Source of the DNA: Coprobacter tertius | GTDB taxonomy: Bacteria > Bacteroidota > Bacteroidia > Bacteroidales > Coprobacteraceae | Reading direction: 5' to 3' | DNA length: 64,000 nt | Assembly: GCF_024330105.1 (NCBI RefSeq) | Contig: NZ_JANDHW010000005.1 | Location: forward strand, 62,001-126,000 | Shown: one piece after another, positions 1 through 9,990 of the stretch | How the letters are laid out: every line of letters starts with the position of its first letter | Position numbering within the stretch: position 1 is the first letter of the stretch | Notes under the pieces: model-generated | What the model was told of the DNA's origin: nothing | The model's input: the letters and a program-made list of their open reading frames with translations, nothing else | Database searches by the model: none | Program-made: the position numbers and the translations under genes

Positions 1-818
1 ATATGATGCAGGAATTTCCACAACGAACATTCGACGTTGGAATTGCTGAAGAACATGCTGTAACATTTTCAGGAGGCCTTGCAAAAGAAGGCTTGTTGCC
101 TTATTGCAATATATATTCCACTTTTATGCAACGGGCATACGACCAAATTATACATGATGTAGCAATCCAAAATCTACATGTCATATTTTGTATAGACCGG
201 GCAGGTTTGGTTGGGGAAGACGGTGTCACTCATCACGGAGCTTTCGATCTGGCTTATTTGCGGTGCATACCCAATATGACGATTGCATCACCAATGAACG
301 AGCATTACCTGCGACATCTCATGTTTACTGCTCAGGCTCAAAATACAGGTGCTTTTGCCATACGCTATCCACGCGGACGCGGTGTCCTCACAAATTGGAA
401 ATGCCAGCCTGAAATGCTAAAAATAGGAAAAGGACGTAAATTGAACGACGGCAAAGATATAGCAGTCCTGAGTATCGGCCCTATTGGAAATAATGTACAA
501 AACGCCATAAAAAAAGCTACTGAAAAAGATATTTCAGTAGCTCACTACGATATGATTTTTTTAAAACCGATCGATACGGAGATTCTGCACGAAATAGGAT
601 CTAACTACAGTCGTATCGTTACTGTTGAAGACGGTGTTCTTAATGGAGGATTCGGAAGCGCAGTTATCGAATTTATGGCTGATAACGGGTATACCCCAAA
701 AATAAAAAGAATTGGAATACCCGACCGTTTTATCGAACACGGTTCGATTCTGGAATTACGAGAACTTTGTCACATGGATGACGATAGTATCGCCCGACTT
801 TTAGTTTCGGAATGGTAA
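1..818 (+). CDS. dxs: 1-deoxy-D-xylulose-5-phosphate synthase, C-terminal part (5' end off window)
   Basis: This is the C-terminal roughly 271 residues of DXS, the thiamine-diphosphate enzyme that joins pyruvate and glyceraldehyde 3-phosphate in the first step of the MEP isoprenoid pathway. The visible part begins in the pyrimidine-binding domain. The motif [10 protein letters not shown] carries the conserved glutamate that activates ThDP. It is followed by the [11 protein letters not shown] segment and the transketolase C-terminal domain (about residues 140-260). The reading frame is open to the left edge, so the N-terminal ThDP domain lies outside the window. trkA starts 41 bases downstream on the same strand. 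Family assignment is secure. Confidence 0.96.
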   Translation, partial: MMQEFPQRTFDVGIAEEHAVTFSGGLAKEGLLPYCNIYSTFMQRAYDQIIHDVAIQNLHVIFCIDRAGLVGEDGVTHHGAFDLAYLRCIPNMTIASPMNEHYLRHLMFTAQAQNTGAFAIRYPRGRGVLTNWKCQPEMLKIGKGRKLNDGKDIAVLSIGPIGNNVQNAIKKATEKDISVAHYDMIFLKPIDTEILHEIGSNYSRIVTVEDGVLNGGFGSAVIEFMADNGYTPKIKRIGIPDRFIEHGSILELRELCHMDDDSIARLLVSEW

Positions 819-859
819 TTAATTAATGACAAATAATATCCTTTATCATTTAACCGATT

Positions 860-2194
860 ATGAAAATTATTATTGCAGGAGCTGGTGAAGTTGGTACACA
901 TTTAGCTAAATTATTGTCCCGGGAAGACCAAGACATTGTTTTGATCGATACCGACGTCGAGAAATTGCAATGGATAGATGCTAATTATAATTTGATGACA
1001 GTAGTAGGCTCCCCCACTTCATTCGATATATTGAAAAAGGCAGGAGTAAATAAAGCTGATTTATTTATAGCCGTAATGCCTTTCGAAACCCGAAATATTA
1101 CGGCTTGCATGATAGCGGCGAATCTTGGTGCTCAAAAAACAGTTGCCCGAATCGATAACTACGAATATCTTCTCCCAGAGAATAAAGCATTCTTTAAAAA
1201 ACAAGGAGTAGATGTACTTATTTACCCCGAAATGCTTGCTGCTCAAGAAGTAATGACGGCTCTAAAACGTACTTGGGTACGTAATTGGTTTGAATTATGC
1301 AATGGAGAACTCATTCTGATTGGTGCAAAACTCCGAGAAAATGCGACCATACTAAACAAAAAATTAAGTGACCTTACCAGCGAACACAATTTCTATCATA
1401 TAGCGGCTATTAAACGCAAAGACGAAACGATTATACCACGAGGAAATGACGAAATACAATTAAATGATATTGTGTATTTTACCACTACCCCTGATCACAT
1501 ACAAGATATACGTACAATGACCGGGAAAAAAGAGGTCGATGTAAAAAAAGTTATGATTATGGGGGGTAGTCGTATTGCTATACGAATTGCAGACATAGCA
1601 CCTGAATATTTAAAAATAAAGCTGATCGAATCAGATCGCGCAAAAAGTTTTAAACTGGTTGAAAAAATGAAAGATACAGTGATTATTCAGGGAGACGGAC
1701 GTGATATAGACTTATTAAAAGAGGAAGGAATAACCGATGCAGATGCCTTTATTGCCCTTACCGACAATTCTGAAACGAACATATTGGCCTGTCTCACCGC
1801 AAAAAACTTCGGAGTTCCGAAAACCGTAGCCGAAGTTGAAAACATTTCCTTTATTACCGTAGCCGAAGGATTGAATATCGGGTCGATTATTAATAAAAAA
1901 CTAATTGCCGCAAGCCGTATTTACCAGTTGCTGCTCGATGAAGATGAATCGAACGTAAAATGTCTGAGTCTTGCTGATGCGGAAGTAGCCGAATTAGTAG
2001 CAAAAGAAGGTTCAAAAATAACCCGCGGAAAAATAAAAGATATTTCCTTACCGAAAGACCTCACTTTAGGAGGACTCATAAGAGAAGGAAAAGGTCTTAT
2101 CGTAAATGGTAATACTCAGATACAACCCAATGATCACGTCGTTGTTTTTTGTCTCGACACAGCCATAAGTAAAATAGATAAATTATTTAATTAA
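860..2194 (+). CDS. trkA: Trk potassium uptake NAD-binding protein TrkA
   Basis: This is the cytoplasmic gating and regulatory subunit of the Trk K+ transporter, which binds NAD(H) or nucleotides and controls the TrkH pore. At 444 aa it has the usual full-length layout of two tandem RCK units. The first Rossmann segment opens at residue 1 with GAGEVGTHLA and ends in a TrkA_C domain. The second starts near residue 230 (VMIMGGSRIA) with a second TrkA_C at the C terminus. The second glycine motif is degenerate compared with the first. It ends 7 bases before trkH, so the two are almost certainly one operon. Confidence 0.95.
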   Translation: MKIIIAGAGEVGTHLAKLLSREDQDIVLIDTDVEKLQWIDANYNLMTVVGSPTSFDILKKAGVNKADLFIAVMPFETRNITACMIAANLGAQKTVARIDNYEYLLPENKAFFKKQGVDVLIYPEMLAAQEVMTALKRTWVRNWFELCNGELILIGAKLRENATILNKKLSDLTSEHNFYHIAAIKRKDETIIPRGNDEIQLNDIVYFTTTPDHIQDIRTMTGKKEVDVKKVMIMGGSRIAIRIADIAPEYLKIKLIESDRAKSFKLVEKMKDTVIIQGDGRDIDLLKEEGITDADAFIALTDNSETNILACLTAKNFGVPKTVAEVENISFITVAEGLNIGSIINKKLIAASRIYQLLLDEDESNVKCLSLADAEVAELVAKEGSKITRGKIKDISLPKDLTLGGLIREGKGLIVNGNTQIQPNDHVVVFCLDTAISKIDKLFN

Positions 2195-2201
2195 TATCAG
2201 T

Positions 2202-3674
2202 ATGGGTAAAAATGCAATGACAAACTTTAATTTCAAAATCGTTTTTCGAGTCATCGGAATGTTGGTGGGATTCGAGTCTGTTTTTATGTTAGTTCCACTA
2301 ATTGTTTCACTCATATATCGTGAAGACGATACGCCTGCATTCCTTATCACTATTGGAATTACGTTTGTGATCGGACTGATATCTACCTTTTCATTCAGAA
2401 ATCATAGCAAACACATGGGCAAAAGAGAAGGCTATTTTATCGTAGCCTCTTCCTGGATATTCTTTTCTTTTTTCGGGATGCTTCCTTTTATGTTTCAAGG
2501 CAGTATTACCAATCCGGCCGATGCTTTTTTCGAAACAATGTCGGGATTCACAACTACTGGTGCGACAATCCTTACCGATATCGAATCGGTACCTCACGGA
2601 CTTCTTTTTTGGCGTAGTATGATGCAATGGCTAGGTGGTTTAGGTATTATTTTATTTACATTAGCCGTATTGCCGATGTTAAATTCGGGAGGAGGTATTC
2701 AACTTTTTAATGCGGAAACAACAGGTATAACTCACAGTAAATTAAGACCTCGTATAAGCCAAACCGCAAAAAGGCTATGGTTTATTTATTTCATAATAAC
2801 ATTCCTTCTTGTTATTATGCTTGTATTAGGACCGATGAATTTATTCGATTCTCTCTGCCATGCTATGTCGACAACTGCAACGGGAGGATATTCGACAAAA
2901 CAAGCCAGTATTGCATATTGGCATTCAGCTTATACCGAGTATGTTATTATTTTCTTCATGTTTATTTCCGGAATCAATTTTTCATTGGTTTATTTTGCAG
3001 CCCATGGAAAAATAAAAGACTTATTTAAAGACGAAGAAGTAAGATGGTACACATTTGTCCTTATTTTGGCGACAATGGCAGTAACCGGAGGTCTCATTCT
3101 TAGTGGTCACACGATCAATAATTTCGAAAACACTTTCAGGTCCTCCCTTTTTCAAATAACCAGTGCTATGACTACCACCGGTTTTACAACAGCAGATTTC
3201 ACGGTTTGGGGGTCCTTTTGTAATCTTGTGTTATTTCTTGTTATGTTTTTCGGAGCATGTGCAGGATCGACCAGCGGGGGCGCTAAAATGATAAGAATGG
3301 TTGTTGTAATGAAAAATACGGCAAATGAATTTTATCGGAATATACATCCCAATGCGATTGTTCCCGTACGTATTAATAATCAGGTAATTTCGTATGAATT
3401 GGTTTCAAAAGTACTTGCTTTCCTTTTCGTATTTTCATTAATACTTGTAAGCGGTTCCCTTGTATTAACAGCAACGGACCTGACGTTTGAAGAGGCATTC
3501 GGTTGTACTCTTTCCTGCTTAAGCAATGTAGGCCCCGGATTCGGACGTATGGGGTCGAGCTTTTCTGCAATTTCTGATTTAGGGAAATGGGTGTTATCTT
3601 TCATCATGCTGGTAGGACGCCTCGAACTATTTACAGTTCTTATACTATTTACTCCATATTTCTGGAAAAAATAA
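2202..3674 (+). CDS. trkH: Trk potassium transporter membrane subunit TrkH
   Basis: This is the pore-forming inner-membrane subunit of the Trk K+ uptake system. The 490-residue protein is hydrophobic throughout, with about ten membrane segments. Four selectivity-filter-like loops can be seen: TTTGAT, TATGGYS, MTTTGFTT and LSNVGPGFG. Each carries the glycine that replaces the K-channel GYG signature in SKT transporters. It follows trkA by 7 bases, matching the functional partnership. Another methionine six codons in (NAMTNF) could also be the start; the first ATG is kept because it is nearest to trkA. Confidence 0.95.
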   Translation: MGKNAMTNFNFKIVFRVIGMLVGFESVFMLVPLIVSLIYREDDTPAFLITIGITFVIGLISTFSFRNHSKHMGKREGYFIVASSWIFFSFFGMLPFMFQGSITNPADAFFETMSGFTTTGATILTDIESVPHGLLFWRSMMQWLGGLGIILFTLAVLPMLNSGGGIQLFNAETTGITHSKLRPRISQTAKRLWFIYFIITFLLVIMLVLGPMNLFDSLCHAMSTTATGGYSTKQASIAYWHSAYTEYVIIFFMFISGINFSLVYFAAHGKIKDLFKDEEVRWYTFVLILATMAVTGGLILSGHTINNFENTFRSSLFQITSAMTTTGFTTADFTVWGSFCNLVLFLVMFFGACAGSTSGGAKMIRMVVVMKNTANEFYRNIHPNAIVPVRINNQVISYELVSKVLAFLFVFSLILVSGSLVLTATDLTFEEAFGCTLSCLSNVGPGFGRMGSSFSAISDLGKWVLSFIMLVGRLELFTVLILFTPYFWKK

Positions 3675-3721
3675 AGGACAGAACAGTAAGTACAACTCAC
3701 TCTTTTGTGAAAAGTTTTTAT

Positions 3722-3729
3722 TACTTTTG
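3722..3729 (+). promoter_or_regulatory. Bacteroidota -7 promoter element upstream of ftsK
   Basis: TACTTTTG matches the TAnnTTTG -7 consensus of Bacteroidota sigma-ABfr promoters and lies 26 bases before the ftsK ATG. A well-spaced -33 TTTG is not obvious, so this is a moderate prediction. Confidence 0.5.
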
Positions 3730-3755
3730 TATCTGCGTAAATAGAATTCTGCTCC

Positions 3756-6242
3756 ATGGCGAAAAAAAAAGAAGAAACAAAAAAAAATAAGAACGAAGAT
3801 TCCGTTTTTCAAAAAATTAAATCATTTCTTAAGGACGAAAGAACGCATTTTATCTTAGGATTGTTCTTTGTCATGTCGGCAGTATATCTTTTTATTGCCT
3901 TTTTATCGTTTTTCTATACCGGAGAGATCGATCAAAGTAAAATAGAGAATCTTCCTCTTTCTGAATTGAGCAGTGTAAAAAACGATATTCATAACTGGAC
4001 AGGTGCATTAGGAGCCTATCTCTCTAATTTATTTATAAACAAATGGGTAGGAATCTCTTCATTCATTATATGTTTTTTTATCGGAGCAATAGGACTTAAA
4101 CTAATGAAAGTAAGAAGGGTCCCATTAATAAAATGGTCATTATACTGTTGTTCTCTTATTATTCTTATCTCTATTATTTGCGGTTTTTTCTTTATCGACA
4201 GTTACAAGGATTCGTATATTTATTTGGGAGGAGAGCACGGATATTATACCTCTTTACTTTTACAGGCAAATCTCGGATGGACGGGTACATTTCTCATTAT
4301 AATAGGTTGTGTCCTTACTTTTTTCATCGTAGTAAGCTCACATACTATAACAATATTACGAAAAATATTTTCATTGAATATCGGTAGAAATAAAGAACTG
4401 AAAGAAAATACAGTAGAAGAAAATATTTCTATACCTGAAAATGAAAAAGAACATATTTCAGAAAGCCTCTCTTCCGATACAGAAGAAAAAATCAAAGAAG
4501 ACGATGATGATAGTTATGAATATATAGCTACTGATAATGATGTAAAAGAAAACCTGAATAGACCAGATAATAATCCTTTCGAGGTGGTTTTCGACCAAGA
4601 AGAAGAAAAAGAAGAGAAAAAAACGGATCCGATACAAAACTTTAATAATCAAGATAACACCAACGAAGATCATCAATTTACAGTCGAAGCCGGTTCAATA
4701 ACAGAAGAAGAAAACTATCAAAACAACGAACTCGAAGATTACGATCCCACACTCGATCTGTCTCATTACAAAGCACCAGGTTTCGACCTGTTAGAACGTT
4801 ATAACGAAACGGAACGACAGATCGATATGGAGGAACAGAATGCTAATCAAAAACGAATTGCAGAGACTTTAAAAAATTACGGCATTCGTATAAAAATGAT
4901 AAAAGCAACCGTAGGTCCGACAATTACTTTATATGAAATAATTCCTGAGGCCGGTGTCAGAGTATCCAAAATACGAAACCTCGAAGATGATATCGCATTA
5001 AGTCTTTCGGCTTTAGGAATACGTATTATTGCCCCTATTCCGGGAAAAGGAACAATCGGGATTGAAGTTCCCAATAAAGAACCTCAGATCGTCTCTATGC
5101 TTTCAGTAATTTCATCAAAAAAATTCCAGGAAAGTAAATACGACCTACCTGTTGCTTTAGGAAAAACAATCACGAATGATGTATTTACATTCGACTTATG
5201 TAAAATGCCTCATTTATTAGTTGCCGGTGCTACCGGTCAGGGTAAATCGGTCGGGTTAAATGCTATAATCGCCTCTTTACTTTATAAAAAACATCCTTCG
5301 CAATTAAAGCTGGTTTTAATCGATCCCAAAAAAGTCGAATTCAGTATATATGCAAATATCGAAAAACATTTCCTCGCCAAATTACCTGATTCGGAAGAAG
5401 CGATTATTACTGATGTAACGAAAGTTGTACAAACACTGAATTCGATCACAAAAGAGATGGATAACCGATACCTATTGTTAAAAGACGCGCAGGTAAGAAA
5501 TATAAAAGAATACAATGCAAAATTTATATCCCGCCGCCTGAATCCGAATAAAGGTCATCGTTATATGCCATACATTGTTGTGATTGTCGATGAATTTGCC
5601 GATCTCATAATGACTGCCGGTAAAGAAGTAGAAATGCCTATCGCCCGTATAGCCCAACTCGCAAGAGCTATAGGCATTCATATGATTATCGCTACACAAC
5701 GACCGTCGACGAATATCATAACCGGAGTTATAAAGGCCAACTTCCCCGCACGGGTGGCGTTCAGGGTATCTTCCATGATCGATTCCCGAACAATTCTCGA
5801 CTGTCCCGGTGCCAACCAACTAATCGGACGAGGCGACCTTCTGTTTTCTCAGGGAAGCGATCTCGAACGCGTACAATGTGCTCTGATAGACACACCGGAA
5901 GTAGAAAAAATTTGTGACTGCATAAGCAGCCAGCAGGGATATCCTACGGCTTACGAATTACCGGAGTATGTGGGAGAAAACGGCGATTCATCCTTTGGTG
6001 AAGTCAATCTGAAAGAAAGGGATTCCATATTTGAAGAGGCGGCTCGTTTAATAGTTGTGAACCAACAAGGATCTACTTCGCTGATACAACGTAAATTCTC
6101 TTTAGGCTATAACCGGGCCGGTCGCATTATGGACCAGCTCGAAGCCGCCGGAATCGTTGGTCCATCAGAAGGCAGTAAAGCCCGTCAGGTTTTAGTTATG
6201 GATGAGATACAGTTGGAACAAATTTTTGCTAACTTGCATTGA
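3756..6242 (+). CDS. ftsK: FtsK/SpoIIIE-family DNA translocase
   Basis: This is a septum-located ATP-driven DNA pump that clears the terminus and supports XerCD resolution at division. The 828-aa protein has the expected order: a short basic N terminus, four hydrophobic segments (about residues 25-200), a long acidic Glu/Asn-rich linker (about 210-330), then the alpha/beta motor and a gamma winged helix (last 65 residues). Walker A reads GATGQGKSVG and Walker B VVIVDEFADLI. The winged helix ends in a typical QLEAAGIVGPSEGSKAR stretch. The ATG at 3756 directly precedes the lysine-rich start. lolA follows after 26 bases. Confidence 0.95.
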   Translation: MAKKKEETKKNKNEDSVFQKIKSFLKDERTHFILGLFFVMSAVYLFIAFLSFFYTGEIDQSKIENLPLSELSSVKNDIHNWTGALGAYLSNLFINKWVGISSFIICFFIGAIGLKLMKVRRVPLIKWSLYCCSLIILISIICGFFFIDSYKDSYIYLGGEHGYYTSLLLQANLGWTGTFLIIIGCVLTFFIVVSSHTITILRKIFSLNIGRNKELKENTVEENISIPENEKEHISESLSSDTEEKIKEDDDDSYEYIATDNDVKENLNRPDNNPFEVVFDQEEEKEEKKTDPIQNFNNQDNTNEDHQFTVEAGSITEEENYQNNELEDYDPTLDLSHYKAPGFDLLERYNETERQIDMEEQNANQKRIAETLKNYGIRIKMIKATVGPTITLYEIIPEAGVRVSKIRNLEDDIALSLSALGIRIIAPIPGKGTIGIEVPNKEPQIVSMLSVISSKKFQESKYDLPVALGKTITNDVFTFDLCKMPHLLVAGATGQGKSVGLNAIIASLLYKKHPSQLKLVLIDPKKVEFSIYANIEKHFLAKLPDSEEAIITDVTKVVQTLNSITKEMDNRYLLLKDAQVRNIKEYNAKFISRRLNPNKGHRYMPYIVVIVDEFADLIMTAGKEVEMPIARIAQLARAIGIHMIIATQRPSTNIITGVIKANFPARVAFRVSSMIDSRTILDCPGANQLIGRGDLLFSQGSDLERVQCALIDTPEVEKICDCISSQQGYPTAYELPEYVGENGDSSFGEVNLKERDSIFEEAARLIVVNQQGSTSLIQRKFSLGYNRAGRIMDQLEAAGIVGPSEGSKARQVLVMDEIQLEQIFANLH

Positions 6243-6268
6243 AATTAAAAAGAAAGATAAAAAGAAAA

Positions 6269-6913
6269 ATGAACAAATCAATTCAACTTCTTTTAGCTTC
6301 TATACTATTGTGCGTTTTTATTTATCCGGTAAAAGCGCAACAGGTAAACAAAGCAATAAAATTACTCGATCAGGTTGCCGCGAATTATGAAAAAGCAAAA
6401 GGTATTTCGGCCCATTTCGATATAACGACTATGAATTCTGCCGGAAAACAGGAAGGTACGGTTAACGGAAATATACAAATGTTAGGGAAACAATACGCTT
6501 TTTCTACCTCAGAAATGATAACTTGGTATAACGGAACGACACAATGGACGTATATACCTTCTAACAATGAAGTAAATGTAAGTACACCCTCCGAAGAAGA
6601 AATACAATCGATAAATCCCTACCTTTTACTAAAAGGGTACAAAAATAATTTTAATTGTATATATAAAGGGAAAAATAAAACCAATGAAAATATAGAACTC
6701 ATACCGAAAGATAATAGTAACGAAATAAAGAAAATTATACTATATATAGATGTTAACAAGTATCTGCCTGTAAACATTATTATTGAAAATAAAAATAAAA
6801 CTAAAATACGTATAGGGGTTTCCCAGATTAAGACAGGGTTGAACTTTAAGAACAGCCAATTTGTTTTTGACAAAAAGAAATATCCTGATACTGAAATTAT
6901 TGACTTACGCTAA
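6269..6913 (+). CDS. lolA: LolA-like outer-membrane lipoprotein carrier family protein
   Basis: This is a periplasmic protein of the LolA/LolB fold, predicted to ferry lipoproteins from the inner to the outer membrane. An N-terminal signal peptide (NKSIQLLLASILLCVF, then VKAQ as the cleavage site) supports the start at 6269. An upstream in-frame ATG at 6239 would add ten lysine-rich residues and overlap ftsK. The mature part (about 190 aa) is beta-rich, with the NGTTQWTYIPSNNEV segment typical of the Bacteroidota group. It sits between ftsK and trxB, as in many Bacteroidales. Function is assigned by family only. Confidence 0.82.
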   Translation: MNKSIQLLLASILLCVFIYPVKAQQVNKAIKLLDQVAANYEKAKGISAHFDITTMNSAGKQEGTVNGNIQMLGKQYAFSTSEMITWYNGTTQWTYIPSNNEVNVSTPSEEEIQSINPYLLLKGYKNNFNCIYKGKNKTNENIELIPKDNSNEIKKIILYIDVNKYLPVNIIIENKNKTKIRIGVSQIKTGLNFKNSQFVFDKKKYPDTEIIDLR

Positions 6914-6925
6914 AACCACAACAAC

Positions 6926-7879
6926 ATGATTATGGAAGATATAGAAAAGGTTCGCTGCCTGATCGTTGGGTCGGGACCTGCCGGCTATACAGCAGCAATC
7001 TATGCAGGTCGATCGAATCTTGCACCAGTACTTTACGCCGGTATACAACCGGGAGGACAGTTGACTACAACTACTGATATTGAGAATTTTCCGGGTTATC
7101 CCGAAGGTATATCGGGCTATGACATGATGGAAGACCTCAAAAAGCAATCGATTCGTTTCGGCTGCGATGTACGTAACGGTATCGTAACAAAAGTAAATTT
7201 AAATGAAAAGCCATATCGAATAACGATCGACGATGAAAAAATCATCGAAGCCGATACAATTATCATTGCAACCGGAGCATCTGCTAAATATTTAGGAATT
7301 CCTGATGAAGCAAAATATCAGGGATTGGGAGTTTCGGCATGTGCTACTTGCGACGGTTTTTTCTATCGCAAAAAAGTAGTTGCGGTAGTCGGTGGAGGAG
7401 ATACAGCCTGCGAAGAAGCCGTTTACCTTGCTCAATTAGCTTCAAAAGTATACATGATTGTTCGGAAAGACTATTTAAGAGCTTCGAGAATTATGCAACA
7501 AAGAGTTATGCAGACTCAAAATATCGAAGTCCTTTTCGAAACTGAAACTGTCGGATTATTCGGGACCAAATATGTCGAGGGTGTACATCTTGTAAAAGCG
7601 AAAGGAACCGACCGAGAAGAATTTATAGACTTACCGATTGACGGTTTTTTTCTTGCCATCGGACACAAACCTAACACCGATGTATTCACACCTTATCTTA
7701 ATCTCGACGAATCCGGTTATATTATAACCGAAGGACATACGACAGCCACTAATGTTCCGGGGATTTTCGCTGCGGGAGATGTAGCCGATCCTCACTACCG
7801 GCAAGCCATTACGGCTGCTGCGTCAGGATGTAAAGCAGCAATCGATGCCGAACGATATCTGATCGAAAATGGACTATAA
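6926..7879 (+). CDS. trxB: Thioredoxin-disulfide reductase
   Basis: This NADPH-dependent flavoenzyme reduces thioredoxin. The 317-aa protein shows the FAD-binding GSGPAGYTAAIYAGR motif at residues 13-27, the redox-active CATC pair (CATCDGFFY, about residues 139-147), the NADPH-binding GGGDTACEEA motif and the C-terminal FAD motif GIFAAGDVAD. The length is standard for the low-molecular-weight bacterial type. A second ATG two codons in (MEDIEK) is an alternative start. It is the last gene of the ftsK-lolA-trxB run and is followed at once by a strong hairpin terminator. Confidence 0.96.
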   Translation: MIMEDIEKVRCLIVGSGPAGYTAAIYAGRSNLAPVLYAGIQPGGQLTTTTDIENFPGYPEGISGYDMMEDLKKQSIRFGCDVRNGIVTKVNLNEKPYRITIDDEKIIEADTIIIATGASAKYLGIPDEAKYQGLGVSACATCDGFFYRKKVVAVVGGGDTACEEAVYLAQLASKVYMIVRKDYLRASRIMQQRVMQTQNIEVLFETETVGLFGTKYVEGVHLVKAKGTDREEFIDLPIDGFFLAIGHKPNTDVFTPYLNLDESGYIITEGHTTATNVPGIFAAGDVADPHYRQAITAAASGCKAAIDAERYLIENGL

Positions 7880-7895
7880 AAATAAAATTTAACAA

Positions 7896-7936
7896 TAAAA
7901 AGGCTGTAATTTTAGATAAAATTACAGCCTTTTTAT
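7896..7936 (+). terminator. Rho-independent terminator after trxB
   Basis: An inverted repeat (AAAAGGCTGTAATTTT and its complement) with a small loop and a T-rich 3' side lies 17 bases after the trxB stop. The A-rich 5' side could let it work in both directions. Confidence 0.85.
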
Positions 7937-8202
7937 TTGCTTAAACATAAAAATTTCTCTTTTTTAAAAGAATATGATAAGCCGATAAATTCAATTAATA
8001 TCTATTAAAAACAATAACCGAATCAGAAACTAAACATTTTATACACGAAGATCAAGCCTCCGGATATACACACTTTCTGAATCGTATTCCTTTTTATTTA
8101 ATTTCTATATATACCAAAAGCTTTATTTTTTTTATCTCTAAAATATTATTCTAAGCGTTTTTTCTATATATTTGTGCTGTACAACAGTGTTATAAAACAA
8201 TC
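7937..8202. other. AT-rich intergenic region before the Crp-family gene
   Basis: There is no convincing reading frame. The stretch is very AT-rich and ends in a candidate promoter for the downstream regulator, with TATATTTG at 8167-8174 matching TAnnTTTG. I see no other structure. Confidence 0.5.
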
Positions 8203-8904
8203 ATGGTAAAGAAGAGTACGTTAGAATCTATCCTGCAAGAAGATCTTTCTGAAATGTGGGCATTACTCGACAGTGAAGAAAAAAGATCGCTTATCGACAA
8301 TTTCCATATACAAACCTTCAAGAAAAACGAAATGATTTACAGTGAAGGTGAAAAAGCGACCCAACTCATGTGTCTGCTTAAGGGAAAGGTAAAAATCTTC
8401 AAAGACGGTGTAGGCGGTAGAAGCCAGATTATTAGATTAATGCGTCCTGTTCAGTATTTCGGATATCGAGCTTATTTTGCAAGAGAAGATTACGTAACGG
8501 CAGCATCGGCTTTTGAGTCGGCCACTATAGGCTTCTTACCGATGGAACTCGTTGAATCGTTAGTAAAGAAAAATAACAAACTGGCTTACTTTTTCATTAA
8601 AGAACTGTCTGTCGATTTGGGGGTATCGGATGCCCGCACTGTAAATCTCACTCAAAAACACATACGTGGAAGACTTGCTGAGTCTCTATTAGTTCTAAAA
8701 GAAAACTATGGTCTTGAAGAAGATGGAGCCACCTTGAATATTTACATGGCCCGGGAAGATCTCGCAAACTTATCTAACATGACGACTTCTAATGCTATCC
8801 GAACTCTATCTTGCTTTTCCAATGAAAAAATAATCGTAGTAGACGGCCGTAAAATAAAAATAATCGACGAAGAACGTTTACGCAAAATATCGAAATTCGG
8901 TTGA
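8203..8904 (+). CDS. Crp/Fnr-family transcriptional regulator
   Basis: The 233-aa DNA-binding regulator has an N-terminal cyclic-nucleotide-binding beta-barrel (about residues 30-130: MIYSEGEKATQLMCLLKGKVKIF) and a C-terminal helix-turn-helix of the HTH_Crp type (about 170-225: MAREDLANLSNMTTSNAIRTL). There is no Fnr-type cysteine cluster, so it is not an obvious Fe-S oxygen sensor. Bacteroidota carry several such paralogues with unknown ligands, and I cannot name the effector. It is transcribed alone, with its own promoter-like TATATTTG upstream and a long palindrome downstream. Confidence 0.9.
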   Translation: MVKKSTLESILQEDLSEMWALLDSEEKRSLIDNFHIQTFKKNEMIYSEGEKATQLMCLLKGKVKIFKDGVGGRSQIIRLMRPVQYFGYRAYFAREDYVTAASAFESATIGFLPMELVESLVKKNNKLAYFFIKELSVDLGVSDARTVNLTQKHIRGRLAESLLVLKENYGLEEDGATLNIYMAREDLANLSNMTTSNAIRTLSCFSNEKIIVVDGRKIKIIDEERLRKISKFG

Positions 8905-8925
8905 TCCGCTTTTACATAATATTCT

Positions 8926-8993
8926 AAAAATATATGCAATAAAGAAATGGGATTTATAAATGTAAATCCCATTTCTTTATTGCATATATTTTT
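8926..8993. terminator. Bidirectional terminator between convergent genes
   Basis: This is a very long, essentially perfect palindrome: about 31-bp arms with a 6-base loop at 8957-8962, A-run on the left and T-run on the right. It lies between the end of the Crp-family gene (+) and the end of manA (-), so it can terminate both. Confidence 0.9.
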
Positions 8994-9009
8994 ATACTCA
9001 AATAGATTT

Positions 9010-9987
9010 TTAAATTTCGGGAATATAACATTCCAACAATTTACCCGATTTCTCAGGAGAAATTTCAACCCATTGTAAAGATGCCGGTACTAATACCGTA
9101 TCTCCTCTCCTAACAGATATTTTAACACCGTTATTATCGGTCAATTCCGTTTCGCCTTCCATACAAATATAAATAACGAACGAGTCTTTATCGGCAATAT
9201 CCCGCTTTATTTTTTTATCGATATCGAGTAAATTCGTAGTAAAATATTTACAACTTACTAATTCTACGGCTCTATCGGTTTCAGGCTTATAAATTGTTTT
9301 CAGATCAGAATACATATTGTAATCTATCGCGTCTTTAGCCAATTCTGTATGCAATTCACGACCTTTACCATTAGCATCTTTACGATTATAATCGTAAATA
9401 CGATAAGTAATATCCGACGTTTGTTGAATCTCGGCAATAAAAATACCCTTTCCAATAGCATGTACACGACCTGCAGGTAAGAAGAATACGTCTCCGCTCT
9501 TTACAGGATGAAATTGTAATACATCCATGATCGTATTATCATTTACACGTTTCACATATTCCTCAGCATCGATTTGTTTCGAAAAACCCGAATATAAACC
9601 GGCACCTTCCTGAGCCGATATAACATACCACATTTCTGTCTTTCCAAAAGAATTATGGCGTTGTTTAGCCAACTCGTCATTCGGATGTACCTGAATCGAC
9701 AAATTATCTCGTGCATCGATAAATTTTATCAATAAAGGAAATTTATCTCCAAAACGGTCAACAACATGTTTACCCAACAACTTATCTCCATACCGACTCA
9801 TCAAATCGGTAAGGGATTCTCCTTTTAACGAACCATCGCTTACAACCGAAACATTATCTTTTACTTGGGATATCTCCCAACTTTCGCCTATGCCATCCTG
9901 ACATTTAGGGAGATTCTTAAACTTGCATATTTCACTACCTCCCCAAATAACACTTTTCAGAATGGTATCGAATTTTAATGGATACAT
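9010..9987 (-). CDS. manA: Mannose-6-phosphate isomerase, class I
   Basis: This is a zinc enzyme interconverting mannose 6-phosphate and fructose 6-phosphate, linking mannose use to glycolysis and GDP-mannose supply. At 325 aa it is the short bacterial type I form. The IQVHPNDELA segment (about residue 100) and the following KTEMWYVI carry the metal-binding His and Glu. A cupin core (FFLPAGRVHAIGKG) gives another ligand. The C terminus is a second cupin-like barrel. It starts 3 bases after the upstream GHL10 gene on the same strand, so the two are probably co-transcribed. Confidence 0.94.
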   Translation of the reverse strand: MYPLKFDTILKSVIWGGSEICKFKNLPKCQDGIGESWEISQVKDNVSVVSDGSLKGESLTDLMSRYGDKLLGKHVVDRFGDKFPLLIKFIDARDNLSIQVHPNDELAKQRHNSFGKTEMWYVISAQEGAGLYSGFSKQIDAEEYVKRVNDNTIMDVLQFHPVKSGDVFFLPAGRVHAIGKGIFIAEIQQTSDITYRIYDYNRKDANGKGRELHTELAKDAIDYNMYSDLKTIYKPETDRAVELVSCKYFTTNLLDIDKKIKRDIADKDSFVIYICMEGETELTDNNGVKISVRRGDTVLVPASLQWVEISPEKSGKLLECYIPEI

Positions 9988-9990
9988 AAT